A stretch of DNA of 64,000 nucleotides from Annona cherimola (lineage: Eukaryota > Streptophyta > Magnoliopsida > Magnoliales > Annonaceae): the NCBI GenBank assembly GCA_030490835.1, contig CM059971.1:3728545-3792544 (forward strand), given 5' to 3'. Every line of letters begins with the position of its first letter. The stretch's first letter is position 1. Position numbers and translations under genes: made by a program. The notes under the pieces were generated by a model. The model did no database searches. It had not been told where the DNA came from and worked only from the letters and a program-made list of their open reading frames with translations. Below are positions 47,641 through 59,650 of the stretch, in pieces.

Positions 47641-48344
47641 ATGCAACTTAGTGTTCTAGCTAAATAAATATTGATAAACTGATTGAATTTTCCTCAATCA
47701 TCAACATTTCCGAATCCCTATTTGGAAACATATATATATGTAAGGCACGTCCACTAGCTAATTGACAATCCAAGTCACCTAGTTTAACATGATCTTAAGC
47801 TTGGAAGTACTTCTGCAACCAATTAGTTGTAAATGGAATTTTATCAGTAAGATGATAGTCAATGGAATTAATTAATTAATGTTGTGATTAATTAGTAGAT
47901 GTCTAACATGAGAATAAGGCTACCCTAATCCTTCAAAATTCATATAATGTTGCATAAATGCCCTTTTCTCTGTCACCATTAGCTGGCTTTGCGTTCTTTT
48001 TTTTGGGGAAGTGGACTGGCTTTGCTTTGCAGAGCTTGGATTGCGCCGAGAATATAATTAATGTCTTCTTGAATAATGTGAGTTGTTTGGTTATGATCCA
48101 GCTTAATTAATCATTTGCAAAGAACGCCCCTAATGATCTAAGTAATTAATTAATAAAGCTCTGCATGTCATATCCTCCATCAAAATAAAATGTTCGATTG
48201 CCAAGTAAAAGATAAGCACTGATCAATATGATACCCATAATTAAGCAACGAATGGATTGAAGATTGTATTCTCACATATCAATTTATGAGTTGCTAGTGA
48301 CTTTTCATGGGCAATTCTTTCAAGGGTTATCATCCTATTACTTC
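47641..48344. other. Intergenic DNA, nothing recognised
   Basis: AT-rich; no recognisable exon or element. Confidence 0.5.
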
Positions 48345-48720
48345 GGGTCAAAAGAGTACAAGTGTATTTTTCTTAAGTTCTTTTAATTTTTTAATAAAAA
48401 TAATTTTTTATAAATATATTTAATTTAGGGCTATAATACTGTGCATCCAGATACAAACTAATTTTAAAAAATTAAAAAATGTGTTAAATACACCTTGGTG
48501 CATTTAGTTTCTATTGTTTAACTTATGCACAAAGTTTTATCATTTTTGTATGTGTACTTTTTTCCAAAAATTAAAAATTTGGGGGTATTTAAGTATTTTT
48601 CATCCCTAAAAATGTTGGCTTTTGAATATAAAAAAGTATATACACATATCAAAAAATTATAAAATTTGTTATAAAAATTCAAAAAAAAATTAAAAAACTA
48701 CACCTTCTAAACCAAATGGG
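48345..48720. repeat. Palindromic MITE relative
   Basis: It contains AAAGTTTTATCATTTTTGTA and the inverted CAAAAAATTATAAAATTTGT, with weak ends (AAGTGTATTTTTCTTAAGTT and AAAAAACTACACCTT). A diverged member of the shared-core group. Confidence 0.45.
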
Positions 48721-49018
48721 GCTCATCAAAACCTTGACAGCCCACTCTCGAACCCAACACATACTCATTCTGCAAACATATTATCAATAGTCATAGCTTC
48801 AGAAAAGCAAAACTCAACTGCCATAACAAACTTATGATAAATTTTAGATAATTTGTTAAATATTGACTTACATGCTATGAACTGTCATAATTGCACTGAC
48901 TTCGAAAGTTAAAAAAGTAAGACTAATGAATCCGTACTTTAGTGTTAAAGAGCTCAATAGAAAAATCATAATCATACAATTCAGCACCTTCACCGGCAGG
49001 TTGTGTCCACCCTTATTG

Positions 49019-49783
49019 CTAATGCATTTGAGAACAAAACAAGTCGTAAGAAGGCAACTGATGAATCTGTCCCATTGCAGCAATTACAACTCTCTGAAAT
49101 ACAAAATTGTGTTTGATGGCATGAACCTTTATTTTCTTATCTATCGTTCTGTTCAACTGATGGGATCCATAAAATATTTGAAACCTGCTGGAGATAATTC
49201 TCCTAGTCAATGTTTCCAAAGAGGGGGGAAGAACTGTGAGGGCATTCTGAATTTTACACCATATCAAAATGCGGGGGCAGCGAGGAGTAAAATTATCAAG
49301 GCCTCCAATTAAGTCACAACTCATAACAGATGCACATTCTCTGGTTGACAGATAATGGTGATCAAGGTGAATTTCAGTCTTCACTAGGCATGTGTCTGCA
49401 ATTCATGAAAAGAATATGAGACAACATCGTTGAGTAATTAACCTTATTGATTATGAATGCCTGTGCTGTTTCCTTGATTGTTGCAGCATCAACGGCTTCT
49501 ATTCGTGAAAACAACTCTAAGAATGGAACTTTAAAAAAATAAAAATAAAAACCTCTAACAATGGAACTATCCGCCCATATGCCAACATCTGAAGACAAGT
49601 AACAGTAGTCTGTGTTATGTCATACTGCTTAAGAGAGCAAGACCATACTTGAACTCTTCTATTTTGTGCATCACATCATCAAAAGTAATGCTATCTACTT
49701 TCCACTGTCCTGTTTACCTGCCGTCCATTATTTTCAGCAATGGCATTGGTTCCGTCAGTATGAAGCAAAAGGGCAGATTTCAT
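49019..49783 (-). pseudogene. Mitochondrial processing peptidase beta fragment
   Basis: Three exon-like blocks read in order on the minus strand. 49783-49718: MKSALLLHTDGTNAIAENNG, with a GTAAAC donor. 49588-49443: MLAYGRIVP, then ELFSRIEAVDAATIKETAQA. 49093-49019: RVVIAAMGQIHQLPSYDLF to a stop. This order matches the C-terminal part of plant MPP-beta (LKSSLLLHxDGT; LTYGRRIP; LFARIDAVDAxTVKxVA; IAAxGPIQxLPDYNWF). A 38-bp partial duplication of GTTCCATTSTTAGAG inside the second block shifts the frame. Only about 100 of more than 500 residues are present. Splice sites are kept, so it came from genomic DNA, not from mRNA. In life the enzyme cleaves mitochondrial presequences and is part of complex III in plants. 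Confidence 0.8.
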
Positions 49784-49799
49784 CTATATGAGAAAGGAT

Positions 49800-50044
49800 T
49801 TGAAGAAGATCGTAAATATTAGTGAGTTTCATGATAAAAATTTAATGAAGATCTAGAGATCCTAGAAATTCAGAAATATCTAATGCAACAACAGGCTATT
49901 GGAATAACATAAATAAATAAAGTTTAACTATAGAACCCCGACCCATGGATGCGCCACCGCGTGGTACCTTACTCCACGGATTTTTTTAGGCGGTGAAGTT
50001 CGTGAATGAAACCTAAAGTTTCATGCTTATATGTGCGCTACAAA
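49800..50044. other. Boundary sequence upstream of the third P450 copy
   Basis: It includes a GC-rich patch (about 49930-50000) and ends GCGCTACA. Reverse-complemented this reads TGTAGCGC, the same junction as at 57498, so it may be the edge of an old LTR. Not resolved. Confidence 0.35.
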
Positions 50045-53000
50045 AGGATATTACATTTATACTTATATACATAGATCATAATATAACCACACATTTTCAG
50101 CCATTTTCACTGCAAAATTTTATCTTATCTAGCCATCTTTCATTGTCAAATTTTAATATGGCTGCATTTGATACCAAAGGCAGCTAAGTACTATACTAAT
50201 TTCAGCTAAAAATGTATTATTATATGCAGCCAAATTTTAATAGCTACACTCAATCTTATTTTTGGCCATGTTAGATTTAAAAACGGTGATACTCAACTAT
50301 ATTTTACCATTCAAAAGCAACCAAATATTTATAACTAAATAATAAATTGTAGTCAAAATAACCACACATTTTCTTGCAATTTTAAAAGGTAATAAATAAA
50401 TACAATGGTCCTGTATGAAGCCTCCATACAACACTTTTTTATTTTATGATTTTCAATTCTAAATCATTTAATAATTAATACAAGGATATGGGAAGAAAAG
50501 GGGGATGTGTGTATATACGGGTCCTTCATGCTTACTATAAGTATGAAATTATTACTCTTTTACAAATGTGTGGTTATATGAATTAATAGGAGTATATTTT
50601 TTTTTATCATATTTGGAGTTTAACCTTGAATTGTGTATATTTATGATGCGGATTAATTAAAATTTTATGTGACACAATTTTACATTCATTGTGATAGTGA
50701 AACAGATTCTGAGTTTTGGTCCCGAAGATGGCGAGACAGCTCGAATCCTTCATAGCTTTACTACTTTCATGAAATGATTAGTTTCATTCCCCATGATTCT
50801 CCATGGGACACCTTGTGCTAAGGCAATTCATATGTGTCAAAAAACCGTTTATAATCATGCCTTTTATATAATTTGTCATGAATATATAGATGGACGAATT
50901 TCTATATTTATATTGGTTTATTTGATATGATATTTTTCAAAATTTTTAATTTAGCCTTGTTTCTGTATGAGTACAAAAAAGAAATCTTATTAATGGCCAA
51001 ATATTGTGGGTATGAGGAGAGTTTATCCTTTAATAATTAAAATTGTCATTTGCCTCAAAAAGGCATGAATGGTATTAGTTGTACCATATATATGTGCATT
51101 ACAAATTAGGTCGGGTTACATGTCTAAATTTCTATTAATTGATTTAAATTGTAATGCTCCTATATTAATTCATTATAAATATATATTGTCTGTTTTGGAT
51201 CTATCAAATTTAGTTGGCATACAAATGCCCTTTGCTCCTTTGAGCTATATATAGCCTAAAAAGTTCCTCACATTACTCAGTTGATGTTGGTGATAAAATT
51301 TGGCCTGAAAACCGATTTGATATGAGATAAAGGGAAAAAGACTTCTATAGAATCATGTGAGCTATATTTTTTTTGTCAATATAGTTAGCGTTGCTCATGA
51401 ACAGCTCTTGAAGAACATCTTATTTCGCAACCAGTAATGTTCCTGAAAAATAAAATTTGATATAGAATTGGGGTTATCATATAATTTTTATAATTTCTTT
51501 TTACAATATCACTCATATAATTTATTACAATTTACTCAATTCACCTTACCATTTTTATGTACATATTTCCTCTATTGATAAGTCTGTAACAGCCATCAAT
51601 GGCAGAGCCCCTTTTGTTGAAAAGAATAGGAAAGAAGAAAATGATGACGAGTTTCATTAATGGAATGTGAGATTGTAGATGGAATTTATGGCCAACTATT
51701 TACTGATTCTATTAATATAAAAGGAGGAATAGGAGAGTTGGGCTGCTGTCATTTAAAGTGAGAGAAATTGAGCAGGAGATAGAGGCAGACGAAGAAGAAG
51801 AAGGAAAATTGAAGGGAAAAAAGAGAAGTTTTAAAGTCTACTCAAAGGTAAGTAAATTTTTACTAAAGCACAACTTTGAAAATATTGTGTTGGACAACAT
51901 TCTTTGCTATGAAGTACATCACTTGATAAATTAAAATTTTTTTCAAGTTGATTTATTCAAATATGGGTACGAGTATCTCAAAATATTCTTAATCATGTTA
52001 AGTAGTGAATCTAAGTAGCACTGATCATAATGCATAAGCATGATGCATAATTGCATATTGGGTTTGCTGCAAAACAATAAAGTAATATGGTAGTACCTAG
52101 ATAACGACCTCAGGATATTAAAAAAGATGAAGTAGCTCATGAATATGTAGTATGACTGCACGTAAGCATAAGCAAATGACAAAGCTTATAGCATAAATGC
52201 ACGATTTACAACGAATATATGCATGCATAAGAATAAAGATGTTTAATATTTTAAAATTTAGAGTTTCTTGTGAGTAAAAGATAATAGATTTTATTTTTGT
52301 TTAAAAAGTTTTAGAATGCTTGCAAAATAAATTTTAAAAAATTATTTACTTACTGAGCTTCTAACTCAAATAGTTTTATTTTCAATAGAAGCACAGGGAT
52401 ACAATGTTAAACTAGCGCCTTTATCAACATGGGAAAAAGGTAAAACTAATAGAGCAAAGAACAAAAAAGTTTAGATTTTATTAAAATTATCTTATAATGC
52501 TTATTCGTACTAGTGATGAACATCAAATATGTGTAATGACTTTATGAGAAATAGACTTAAGATGTACTAGTTAAATTTATATGGTTTTGCATCTTAGAAT
52601 CTATTTCCATCTTGAGAGATTTTATTTATTATCATATCCTCATCTTTCACCCAGCAGACCCTATCTGTGGCTCTTGGAGGATGGGGTGTTACAAAGTCAT
52701 AACTACCAAGAAAATATATATTTTTATGTTAAAATTTATATAGTATTTGGGTTGTAGAATAATTAGTAGTATTTAGTAAGTTCAAAAGATATGATTCAGC
52801 ATTTAATTCGGTGCTAAATGAACATGTTACACAAATGCAAAAGCTAAGTTCTAATTAGATGGTAGCCTGACATAAGTCTCAAGTTTAACGGGCAAGCCAG
52901 CAGATAAAAGTGATTACAAAGACAATATTGCAACAATGGAGAGAAAAGAAAGAAAACAAAGACGAGAGAAGGATGAATTTCTTGGATATTCTGGTAACAC

Positions 53001-53930
53001 AAAAGGATCTTTCAAATGAGGAGATACTTAGCTTGGTTCTCTATCTACTATTAAGAGGATATGAAACAACAACTATGCTAATCACAATCATTGCTCTAGG
53101 ACATTGAGAGAACTAAATGTAAGATTATGATGTCCAATTTGCTAATATATATATGATGGCTAGCTTAATAATATATCATGTTTAGGTACATGAGAAGCAT
53201 TCTAGGATAGTTTAGCCCCTATATCTTTCAGCGTATCTATATTTTATATAATTATTTATCCAAATAAAATTATTATTTAGATAAGAGTGCAACTTAATTA
53301 GAGTATTCATGGGTCAACCTATTGGATACCATAAAACGGGCAAGGTAGATTCATATTTTCCTACCTATAGGATAAGCTATATTCTGCATAAAAAAATACC
53401 TAGTTTAATTAGGATAGAGTGAAGGTCTAGAAATCATAGACCAACTTGAATTACTAATATATTTTTATCATATTTTTTACAAAATATGTTGTGTATTTAA
53501 GCATATAAAACATATTTTCAAATACATAAAAACTTGTTTAATTTATCTATTATTTTGTATATTTAATGAATATATTCTAATATGATATTGTTACCATATT
53601 GATTATAGGTTGTTAAGTAAAATTTATGATAGAATTGTATTTTTTAAATATAATATAAAGACCGTTATAAAAAAATTAAAATTGGAACTTATTCGGCCTT
53701 AAGAAAACAAAGTACAGTTGCTTTCAACCATCTAAACTAAGACAAAGTAGGAGTTCTTAAGAAGGCAAGGAAGAGATTAGTATCAAACGGACTTAGTTGA
53801 CCAAGGTTGCACCCTTAACTTAAGTTAAAAACACAATTGTGTAATTGATATTTAAATTAAACTATTTTATTAAGTAAATTTTATACCATTTTAAGACGAG
53901 ACTAATGCTTTTCACAATCCTGTTTGGAAG
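50045..53930 (+). pseudogene. Third partial copy of the CYP724-like locus
   Basis: Collinear with about 6065-8060 of the first copy. Exon at about 50690-50833 reads VIVKQILSFGPEDGETARIL, then FTTFMK, a TGA (50775-50777), then LVSF. The donor after AKAIH is lost. Exon at about 52893-53117 encodes ITKTILQQWREKK, RRMNFLDILVTQKDL and the I-helix piece GYETTTMLITII, after which about 20 codons are deleted. The intron between the exons contains a solo LTR (51585-52693). The copy is cut at 53930 by a LINE fragment and may resume at about 54905 (CATCATAATTGTAGCATAAT). Not functional. Confidence 0.8.
51585..52693 (+). mobile_element. Solo LTR (Ty3/Gypsy type) with 5-bp TSD
   Basis: It begins TGTAACAGCC and ends GGTGTTACA, the TG..CA ends typical of plant chromovirus-like (Tekay/Del) LTRs. 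It is flanked by a perfect 5-bp duplication AAGTC (51580-51584 and 52694-52698). Length is 1109 bp, with no internal coding region, so it is a solo LTR left by LTR-LTR recombination. It carries the phrase TTACTTACTGAGCTTCTAAC near its 3' part, also seen at about 56400 and 57910. Confidence 0.85.
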
Positions 53931-54895
53931 AATTTTTTTTGATGAGAATGAACCACCCTATCCCCGCTCCCTAGCAATCCGGAAGGGAGATTGGATAAGG
54001 TGATCCGAGCAATTCATTACTAAAAAATTATCTATACAGATTTTCTCGTGTATAACATGAGGGGGGTTGTCTCACCACACCTGATGATTCATAACAGAAA
54101 TAGAAACAAAATTAGCCAAAGCATGTGCTACAGTATTCCCTTACCTAAGAACATGGTGCACTGAAACGATATTGGAAGATTGGAGGATAGCCTTGATCTC
54201 ATCGATCACCAGCCAGGGAGGAGATGGGGCCCTCCATAGATAGGAAGTGGACAAGGAGGAGGGAATCCGATTCAATTTGGAATTTGCAAGGTTGAGCTTG
54301 AGACCCCATCTGACTCCTAAGAGACAGGCATGTGCCTCCAGGAGTAGAGGCTCCATCGAGCCGCATTGTTGCCAACCTTTAGCCGCGATGAAGGAGCCCC
54401 TGGAATCCCAGATAACCACCGCAAAGCCCATTGACAAAGTCCGATCAATAATCCAGGCATCAACATTCATTTTGAGAGATCCATCAGGTGGTTTGGCCCA
54501 TCTGGGGACAAGTGGTCGATCAACTGCGCCCCCAAGGATGAGGGGTGCAGCCCTGCGGTGTTGCTCCATATATTCCTTGCACCAATCAAAGGTTTTGGAG
54601 AAGTTCGGTTGGGTCCCCTTAGCCCTTAGTGTATTTCGCAAGAACTAGATTCTCCAACAGCAAAGGATGAAGAAAGCAAGGTGTTTTGGCCTGTGGCGCA
54701 ACACTAAGGAAGTGATAATCTCCTGAACAGTGGCAAGCGGAGAGGTATGTCTGGCGGCCTTCAAACAAATTCCCTTGGTCAAATCACACTCAGAGAATAA
54801 ATGGTTGTTATCCTCAAGACCCGCTCTACAGAAAAGGCACACGGGATCGACGTCAATGCCCCTGTATCGCAGGTTGAGAAATGTCAGGAGTCCAT
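53931..54895 (-). mobile_element. LINE (L1-type) 3' end fragment with RNase H
   Basis: On the minus strand: a zinc-binding RT-associated segment (VCLFCRAGLEDNNHLFSECD, about 54845-54780), then after a stop an RNase H-like domain (WAKPPDGSLKMNVDAWIID, FAVVIWDSRGSFIAAKGW, LLLEAHACLLGVRWGL) and the C-terminal HHVLR, stop, GNTVAHALANFVS. The open frames are 54842-54645 and 54641-54141. A run of T at about 53936-53942 is the complement of the poly(A) tail. The copy is 5'-truncated and carries stops. It interrupts the third P450 copy. Closest relative in the window is at 25880-26262. Confidence 0.8.
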
Positions 54896-55850
54896 CATGA
54901 TTAAGTGGGCCTCATTTGCAGTGAATTTCATCATAATTGTAGCATAATGTAATAACCATAAAAATAGATGTAATAAAAGAAAATAAAAATTTATGAGTAT
55001 TAAAGGAGAACATTGGCGAGCGGGCATTGGCAAGCAGTGATGCGCTTTTAAAAGGGTGCCAAAGTTTTACACAGCAAAAATGCAAATAAATAGAGAGATA
55101 AAAAGGGAGCTGCGAGTTGAGATTTAGAAGAAATCTTACAATATTTTCAGATCTGTCCTAGTAAATCATTCTGTGGCTACTAATTAGGTAAGTGGATATT
55201 TTCATACTTTGTTGTTAAACATTTAAGTAGAATTTCAAGTTTTTATAATTCATCTTTTTTTTCTTAAACTCTATAGATTCATAAAATTAGAAGTATTTGA
55301 TGAATATATATTAAATAAGGAACCTAAATATATGCACAGAAGAAAAATTGGAGCTCGTTTAGGCAGTTCCCACAACAACCGAAACTTGATAAAGGGGTGA
55401 AATCAGAGCAGATAACGAAGGAAGAAAACTATTATAATTTTGACTTTTGAAGGAAGTTCTACGAAAAACTTCTCCTGAATTTGTGATTTTGCAAAAAGGT
55501 ATCTATTTTAAAGAAGTTATAGAAAAATCCAAATCTTGCTAGAAATTTTACAAAAGAATTTTTTTTAAAAAAAGTATTACAAAATACCCTCTAACTTGTG
55601 AAATAATTTCATAAAAGAAGTTTATGAAATTATGGAAAGCCCTCTTAATAATAAAATAGTTTGAAAAAATGTCTTACTTATATTAACTAGGGATTCACGG
55701 AATAAAAAAAAATGTAATTTTAACAAAATAAAATTATAAATTATTTTGGAGAAGTCATAAATGAAATTTTAAATAATATTTATGAAAAATATATTATATG
55801 GTGAAATGATAAACATGTCATGATGAAAATTAGGAAGAGAGAACTAAGGC
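54896..55850. other. AT-rich DNA, mostly unassigned
   Basis: TGTAATAACC at about 54952 could be the start of a diverged LTR whose later part is the block at 55855-56530. No coding content. Confidence 0.35.
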
Positions 55851-55854
55851 TACT

Positions 55855-56530
55855 TCAAAAGATTGGAAAAAGGACTTTTGAAGCTTACTTACAGGTAATT
55901 AAATTTGTTGCAAATTATGACTTTGAAAAATATTGTGCTGAATATTATGATTTGCTATGAAGTATGATTATTTATTGAGTTTGGAATTTTCTTTCAAGTT
56001 GGCTTATTTAAACATGAGCATGATTATTTTAAAATATTTTTAATCATGCGAAACAATGAATATGAGTAGTGCATTAATCATAATGCTTGAGCATGATGCA
56101 TACTTGGGCCTGCTGCCAATTAGTAAAGCAATATAATACTACTTGGGCAACGACATTAGGACTACAAAAAATGATGAATTAGCTTAATAATGTGTAACAG
56201 GACTGCATGCGAGCACAAGGAGATGACAATGCCTACAACATGAATTCATAATTTAGAGTAAACATACGCTTGCACAAGCAAAAAAATGTTTAATTTTTTA
56301 TTAATTAAAGTTTGTTGTACTCAAAAGACAACATAGATGTTATTTATTTTTTAAAAAAGAAGCAAAATAAATTTAAAAATGAATTTGAAAAAAAGTTATT
56401 TAGTTACTGAGCTTCTAGCTCACATAATTTTATTTTCAGTAGAAAAAAGGAATACAATGCTAAATTAGAGTCACTGTCAATATAGGGAAAAAGTTAAAAC
56501 TAGCAGAGCAAAGGACAAAATTTAATAATT
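55855..56530 (+). repeat. Diverged LTR fragment related to the solo LTR
   Basis: Collinear with about 51830-52490 of the solo LTR. Shared words include AAATATTGTGYTG, GCATGATGCATA, TAGTGCATTAATCATAATGC versus a close variant, and ATTTAGTTACTGAGCTTCTA. Divergence is much higher than between the solo LTR and the 57640-58260 copy, so it is an independent older insertion. Its 3' end is missing. Confidence 0.6.
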
Positions 56531-57498
56531 TGCATAAAAACCCAATACCCATATCATATCTACGACCTAGTATATACTTCTAAAAATTTTTATGGTATTT
56601 TTAATTTTTCAAATAACTCAAAATTTAACCATAAATAGTTTTTAGGCCAAATACTCAAAAGCCTTATATTTAAGCCATGTTTTTGGGGTAGCCATGGGTT
56701 GTTGAAAATTTTAATTTTTCTTCTTTACATCAAATTAGGTTAATTTATAAATAATATATCTTAATAACATTCACAACCATTATATCATAATTTAAAACAA
56801 GAAAATTCAGTTATAACACTCTTGAATTTTTTATTTAGTGCTTAGGCTTGATTTTAATATTCTATTTTCATGATTTAGCTTCAAATATCATCTTATTCAC
56901 AAATTTATTAAAACCCCATGATTTTCTCTTAATATTTGGGGGTAAATCAAAACATTACCCATGTCAACTCTTGAATCCGCGAATCACTAAATCTATTACT
57001 TAAATCCATGTATTTTACTTACTTACATGTTTATCTTTGATATTTTAGCAAACCCCCTATAATTCTAGCATGATTTAGGCAAAAATTTTTAAAAACCCAA
57101 CAAAACCTTTCTCCCCTATTTCCTCTAGCAACAAGCTCTCCTGCTTGCCTCCCTTCCTCTCCTCCTTCTTTTCCCCCTCTCTCATTCTTCTTCTTTCTCC
57201 TTCTTCTCTCCTCTCACTTTTTTCCTTTTCCAGCTCTGATCAAGCTCCCTCTTCCTCCTCTCTTTTATAAATTCTGGCACTCTGCATGTGCATCAAAAAT
57301 ATACACACGCAGCAGTTTTTTTTTAAATAAGGCCTAGACCCGACATTAGACCATTTTCTTCATTGTTCATCCATTTATTTCAATATTTGGTATATAAGCG
57401 TAAGCTATATTATGAACTTCACCACTTTTAAAAGATTCCTAACATGAAATCCTATGACAAGCTCAATGTATAGAGATGTTATAGATCAGGGCGCTACA
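56531..57498 (-). repeat. Possible minus-strand LTR
   Basis: Read on the minus strand it begins TGTAGCGCCCTGATCTATAA. It has a TATA-like TTTATAAAAGAGAGG (plus strand about 57257-57271) followed by a purine-rich leader (57090-57250), the layout of a plant Gypsy LTR promoter. The opposite end was not delimited, nor was a target duplication. Confidence 0.4.
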
Positions 57499-58318
57499 AA
57501 AGAATATTAGATTTATTCTTATATATGTAGATCATAATATAGCCATACATTTTCAGCCATTTTCACTACAAATTTTATCTCATTTAGCCATCTTTCATTG
57601 TCAAATTTTAATATGGCCGCATTTGATGCCAAAGGCAGTAAAGCAATATAGTAGTACCTGAAAAATGACCTCGGGACTATGAAAAAAGATGAATTAGCTC
57701 ATGAATGTGTAGTATGACTGCACTTGAGCATAAGCAAATGACAAAGCCCATAGCATGAATGCACAATTTACAACGAATATACGCATGCATAAGCATAAAG
57801 ATGTTTAATATTTTTAAATTTAGAGCTTTTTGTGAATAAAAGATAATAGATTTTATTTTTGTTTAAAAAGTTTTAAAATGATTGCAAAACAAATTTTAAA
57901 AAATTATTTACTTACTGAGCTTGTAGGTCATATAATTTTATTTTCAATGGAAGCATAGGGATACAATGTTAAACTAGAACCTTTATCGGGAAAAATGTGA
58001 AACTAGTAGAGCAAACGACAAAAAAAAATTAAATTGTATTAAAATTATCTTATAATGCTTATTTTTACTAATGATGGACATCAAATATGTGTAATGACTT
58101 TATGAGGAATAGATTTAAGATGTACTTGCTAAATTTATATGGTTTTGCATCTTAAAATCTATTTCCGTCTTAGGAGATTTTATTTATTATGATATCCTCA
58201 TCTTTGACCCAGCAGACCCTATCTGTGGCTCCTCGAGAGTGGGGTCTTACAAAATCATAACTAGCAACAAAATATATATTTTTATGTTAAATTTTATATA
58301 GTATTTAACATAAAAATA
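57490..58318 (+). repeat. Fourth CYP724-locus segment fused to the solo LTR
   Basis: 57490-57637 matches 50036-50185 (P450 intron). At a short junction (GCAGTAAAG) it switches to sequence matching 52075-52740, that is the 3' two-thirds of the solo LTR plus about 45 bp of its downstream flank (CATAACTAGCAACAAAATAT). Because the flank is included, this is a duplicate of the third P450 copy made after the LTR inserted, with an internal deletion of roughly 1.9 kb. Confidence 0.75.
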
Positions 58319-58983
58319 TGACCCGACTAGCAGGCACCGATTTCATCTGGTTCAGCGTACGTCCTCGGCGACCGCAAGACGTCGGAGCATGAAGTTTCTG
58401 GGAACTCTTCCGCTTCCTATAGGTGCAAATCCTGAGATAGGGCGAAGAGGAGAATAAGTGAAGTCCCGGTAAGCAAGCCTTTCACTTCGGGGCTCTACCA
58501 CTAGCTATGACCAGGTTTGGCTAAATGTCTAGAAAGCCTCGTCCCTACGTTGATTAGAAAGGCGAGTTGGGCGCAAGTCCGGAAAATCCTGTATTAGGGG
58601 ACAGTAGTAAACCGTTAGAAGGTCAAAATATCTTTATTGTGGCTGACCTCTGTCGAGTTGTCAATTCGACAAAGTACCGCGAAATTCACAACCACCAACA
58701 CCTTCCAAAATTCAGCCCGGCTACTAGACTACCATCCTGTATTAAAGAATGATAATATATCCCCTGAGTAATCACGATATACATACCGGATTACCTGAGA
58801 GATTCTGAAGCTGCACTCTTGGATTTAAAGCTACCGCGTGATACTAATAGACATGAATAGAGTACATTTGACCCACTTATGAATCAAATGCCATCTAACA
58901 CTCATACTTTCACCGTGAAAAGTGAGAATTCACTCACCTCTAACGATCCTCTCTATCAGTCCCTTAAAGGGGGCTGATAAACT
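58319..58983. other. Candidate organellar (mitochondrial) DNA insertion
   Basis: This ~665-bp tract has balanced base composition and no transposon ends, in sharp contrast to the AT-rich DNA on its left. It begins abruptly after the duplicated segment. Phrases such as AAGTCCCGGTAAGCAAGCCT and GCGAGTTGGGCGCAAGTCCG look like plant mitochondrial intergenic DNA. I recognise no gene in it, and the 61-codon frame at 58567 is not convincing. This is a judgement by style, not a match. The Copia element lies at its right edge. Confidence 0.4.
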
Positions 58984-59634
58984 TGTTGGGATTTTAGGCT
59001 ATCCCCTTTTGTGTAGATTAAACAGGAATAATTAATCTCAGACAATAAATATCACAAATAATAAATAATCAAACCCACAGAAAAACACACCACAGTTTTA
59101 CGTGGAAAACCCCTTCTTTAATAAAGGGGAAAAACCACGGGACCCAGTCCAGGCAAAACTTCCACTATAAAATAATGGGATTACAAAGCAATATCTTCTC
59201 TAGTTAAAACTAGAGGATTTCATCATCACAATATGGATGGATTTCAATATAGAAATTAATCAAAGATGGATCTCACCCAATCTGAGATAACGGCAGAATT
59301 TTCTCTCTTGATGGCCGGAAGAGATAACTGCCGTAGAAGCCTTGAGCATGTGAGGATAAAATCCTCCTTCGTCGGAGCTGCTGCTGCTGCTGCCGCTGCT
59401 CTGCTGGACGGAGACTCCGAAAGCCGCTTTTTTTTTTTCTCTCTCTCGTTGTGTAATGTCGACGGAGGTTTTATAATGCGAATGAATTCTCTCTCTCTCT
59501 CTCTCTCTCACGCGTTTTCTTTCGCGCCGAAAGCAGGAGACCAAAACAAAGAGAGCAGGTGGGCATTTTTCAATAATGCCGAAATGGGTGGGGTCCACCC
59601 ACATGGACTTCACGTGGGAGGAAACCACCTAACA
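58984..59634 (-). repeat. Copia 3' LTR (complete)
   Basis: 651 bp, TGTTGGG at one end and CCTAACA at the other. Contains (CTG)n near 59380 and (CT)n near 59490-59508. Confidence 0.9.
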
Positions 59635-59650
59635 AATCTCCCCCTTCCGA
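59635..59650 (-). other. Copia polypurine tract
   Basis: Directly inside the 3' LTR. On the minus strand it reads GGAAGGGGGAGATT, the usual primer site for plus-strand DNA synthesis. Confidence 0.85.

Noticed and set aside
54141..54641. Host RNase H gene on the minus strand
   Set aside because: Order (RT zinc-binding segment, RNase H, 3' UTR, poly(A) complement) and truncation identify a LINE tail.
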